Positions 7,482-8,572 of a stretch of 8,572 bases of DNA are shown piece by piece. The DNA is from Porticoccus sp041592135 (lineage in GTDB: Bacteria; Pseudomonadota; Gammaproteobacteria; Pseudomonadales; Porticoccaceae), in NCBI GenBank assembly GCA_041592135.1, contig JBFHQR010000108.1, one strand, 5' to 3'. The position numbers and the translations under genes were made by a program. The stretch's first letter is position 1. The number at the start of each line of letters is the position of its first letter. Under the pieces are notes generated by a model. It was not told the DNA's origin, ran no database searches, and saw only the letters and a program-made list of their open reading frames with translations.

Positions 7482-7508
7482 TTATCGGCAGCAGCGGGCA
7501 AAGCTTGA
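7482..7508 (-). promoter_or_regulatory. FliA (sigma-28) promoter for motA-motB-cheA
   Basis: On the minus strand the sequence reads TCAAGCTT (7501-7508), an 11-bp spacer, then GCCGATAA (7482-7489). The sigma-28 consensus is TAAAGTTT-N11-GCCGATAA. The -10 element is therefore a perfect 8 of 8, the -35 matches 6 of 8, and the spacing is exact. Transcription would be expected to start around 7475, leaving a leader of roughly 30 bases before the motA GTG. In enteric bacteria the motA-cheA operon is a late, FliA-dependent class 3 operon, which agrees. No in vivo evidence is visible here. Confidence 0.85.
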
Positions 7509-7516
7509 GCTGAGAG

Positions 7517-7530
7517 GCGATTTTTATCGC
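7517..7530. repeat. 14-bp palindrome just upstream of the motA promoter
   Basis: gcgat-tttt-atcgc is a perfect 5-bp inverted repeat around four bases. It ends 8 bp upstream of the -35 element of the sigma-28 promoter. The position suits an operator or activator site, but no known regulator consensus is recognised. There is no T-run after it on either strand. Confidence 0.35.
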
Positions 7531-7602
7531 GGCAGGGGACGGAGAGGGCTGAGTTCAGGGCGGGATCGTTGGCGAGGGCGCAACAGCATACCGCGGGCAG
7601 GC

Positions 7603-7631
7603 TGCGCCAACAGCCCATGGGTGCTGGCGCA
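7603..7631. repeat. Long imperfect hairpin between cheB and motA
   Basis: The arms tgcgcca (7603-7609) and tggcgca (7625-7631) pair perfectly. The interior (acagcccatgggtgc) can extend the stem with one wobble and one bulge. On the minus strand six Ts (7631-7636 as A on the plus strand) lie before the hairpin rather than after it. On the plus strand As follow it. It is therefore not a standard intrinsic terminator for cheB. It may be an mRNA fold or a relic of an intergenic palindrome. Confidence 0.4.
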
Positions 7632-7693
7632 AAAAATTACCAACCGGGAGAAATACCTTTGCCGTGTCCGCAGCGAGCTGTTATCGGTGCCGC

Positions 7694-8572
7694 TCAGCGG
7701 CCCGGCACGACACCGTAGCCGCTGGCCCGTAACAGCGATGCTGAGATGTGCTGCAGCGGCAGCACCTCGCGGGCGCCACCCCGCTTCACCGCCTCGCCGG
7801 GCATGCCCCACACCACGCTGGTGGCCTCGTCCTGGGCGACGGTGTGAATGCCGGCCTGGTGCAATTCCAGCATGCCCTCGGCACCGTCGGCACCCATACC
7901 GGTGAGGATGGCCGCGACAGCGTTGTTTCCCGCCGCCTGCAACACCGAGCGGAACAGCACATCGACGCTGGGGCGATGGCGATTGACCGGCTTGCCGTCG
8001 CTGAGCTCACAGACGTAGCGGGCGCCATTGCGCTTCAGCAACAGGTGCTTGTCACCGGGGGCAATAAACACGTGCCCCGGCAACACTTGGTCGCCCTCCT
8101 CCGCCTCCTTGACCGTCACGGCCGCCAGCCGGTTGATGCGGTCGGCAAAGGCGGCGCTGAAACCTGACGGAATATGCTGGGCGATCACGGTGCCCGGGGC
8201 ATCGGGGGGAAAACCCAGCAGCACGTCCTTGATGGCCTCCGTGCCCCCTGTCGAGGCGCCGATGGCGATAATTTTGTCGGTGGTCTGGAAATGCCTGCCC
8301 GCCGAGCGCGCAATGACCGCATCGGCGCTGTACAGAGGCTCCGGATCAGCCAGCCGGACAATCGGCCTGAGCCGTGCCCTGGCCGCCGCCTTCACCTTGG
8401 AGATCAGCTCCTCGGCGTAATCCTCCAGGCAGTGGGACACATCGATTTTGGGCTTGGCGACGAAATCCACCGCGCCCAGCTCAAGCGCCTCCAGGGTGAC
8501 ACTGGCCCCCCGCTCGGTCAGGGTTGACACCATCACCACCGGCATGGGCCGCAGGCGCATCAGATTGCGCAG
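7694..8572 (-). CDS. cheB: Chemotaxis protein-glutamate methylesterase CheB (5' end outside window)
   Basis: CheB removes methyl groups from receptor glutamates and deamidates glutamines, giving adaptation. CheA phosphorylation of its receiver activates it. The 292 codons present enter in frame at the right edge (LRNLMRLRPMPVVMVSTL). They hold the last part of the receiver (with the AK-PK strand near residue 40), a linker at about 66-98, and the complete C-terminal esterase domain. The catalytic triad is visible: Ser in IGASTGGTEA (fragment residue 107), His in AQHIPSGF (133) and Asp in GMGADGAEG (229). The conserved VNRHRPSVDVLF is at 196-207. The phospho-Asp is lost with the N-terminus beyond the window. 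The gene ends at TGA 7694-7696 and is followed by a 250-bp gap, so it is likely the last gene of an upstream unit. An internal ATG at 8560 is not the true start. Confidence 0.97.
   Translation of the reverse strand: MRNLMRLRPMPVVMVSTLTERGASVTLEALELGAVDFVAKPKIDVSHCLEDYAEELISKVKAAARARLRPIVRLADPEPLYSADAVIARSAGRHFQTTDKIIAIGASTGGTEAIKDVLLGFPPDAPGTVIAQHIPSGFSAAFADRINRLAAVTVKEAEEGDQVLPGHVFIAPGDKHLLLKRNGARYVCELSDGKPVNRHRPSVDVLFRSVLQAAGNNAVAAILTGMGADGAEGMLELHQAGIHTVAQDEATSVVWGMPGEAVKRGGAREVLPLQHISASLLRASGYGVVPGR

Noticed and set aside
7603..7636. Intrinsic terminator for cheB
   Set aside because: The stem-loop is real, but the six-T run comes before it on the transcribed strand, not after it.
7627..7641. 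Sigma-54-like GG...GC (GGTAATTTTTTGC on the minus strand)
   Set aside because: The space between GG and GC is 9 bases rather than the required 10, and the -24 element is a poor match to TGGCAC.
7681..7688. Second sigma-28-like -10 (ACCGATAA) just after the cheB stop
   Set aside because: The 8-mer at the correct -35 spacing (TGCCGGGC) does not resemble TAAAGTTT.
7689..7701. Small hairpin gccgc/gcggc around the cheB stop codon
   Set aside because: A 5-bp stem in GC-rich sequence with no T-run is likely chance.
1..8572. Mobile elements, CRISPR arrays, tRNA or rRNA genes, or an undescribed system
   Set aside because: Almost the whole window is accounted for by eight recognised, apparently intact flagellar and chemotaxis genes. 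No transposase, repeat-spacer pattern, structured RNA gene or unknown coding region was seen.

Overview
This window is a core flagellar motility and chemotaxis cluster from a proteobacterium of fairly high GC. It is probably a gammaproteobacterium, with a betaproteobacterium as the alternative. The proteins are closest in style to the enterobacterial ones: the MotA key residues fall at the same numbers as in E. coli (R90, E98, P173, P222), the CheY phosphorylation residues are shifted by one, and CheA, CheZ and MotB follow the enteric domain plans. I cannot name the genus. All eight genes lie on the minus strand, so transcription runs from right to left. I see no credible gene on the plus strand; the long plus-strand open frames are antisense shadows of these genes.

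In transcription order: cheB (5' end cut by the right edge, 7694-8572); a 250-bp gap holding a good FliA (sigma-28) promoter; motA (6574-7443) and motB (5627-6571), 2 bp apart; cheA (3559-5589); a 96-bp gap; cheY (3076-3462); cheZ (2361-3050); a 249-bp gap with two inverted repeats; flhB (981-2111); and flhA (3' end cut by the left edge, 1-962).

The products act together. CheA is the receptor-coupled kinase. It phosphorylates CheY, which switches the motor, and CheB, which demethylates receptors. CheZ removes phosphate from CheY-P. MotA and MotB form the proton-driven stator that turns the rotor. FlhB and FlhA are the substrate-specificity switch and export gate of the flagellar type III secretion apparatus.

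The order looks like the E. coli mocha-meche-flhBA block with its centre removed. E. coli has motA-motB-cheA-cheW-receptors-cheR-cheB-cheY-cheZ-flhB-flhA. Here cheA runs directly into cheY, cheW, receptor and cheR genes are absent between them, and cheB lies upstream of motA. All complete genes look intact. I find no mobile element, CRISPR array, RNA gene or unknown system. The points worth a second look are regulatory (the sigma-28 site, intergenic hairpins and a mini-ORF before cheY), the rearranged order, and a His-to-Tyr change in the MotB peptidoglycan-binding motif.
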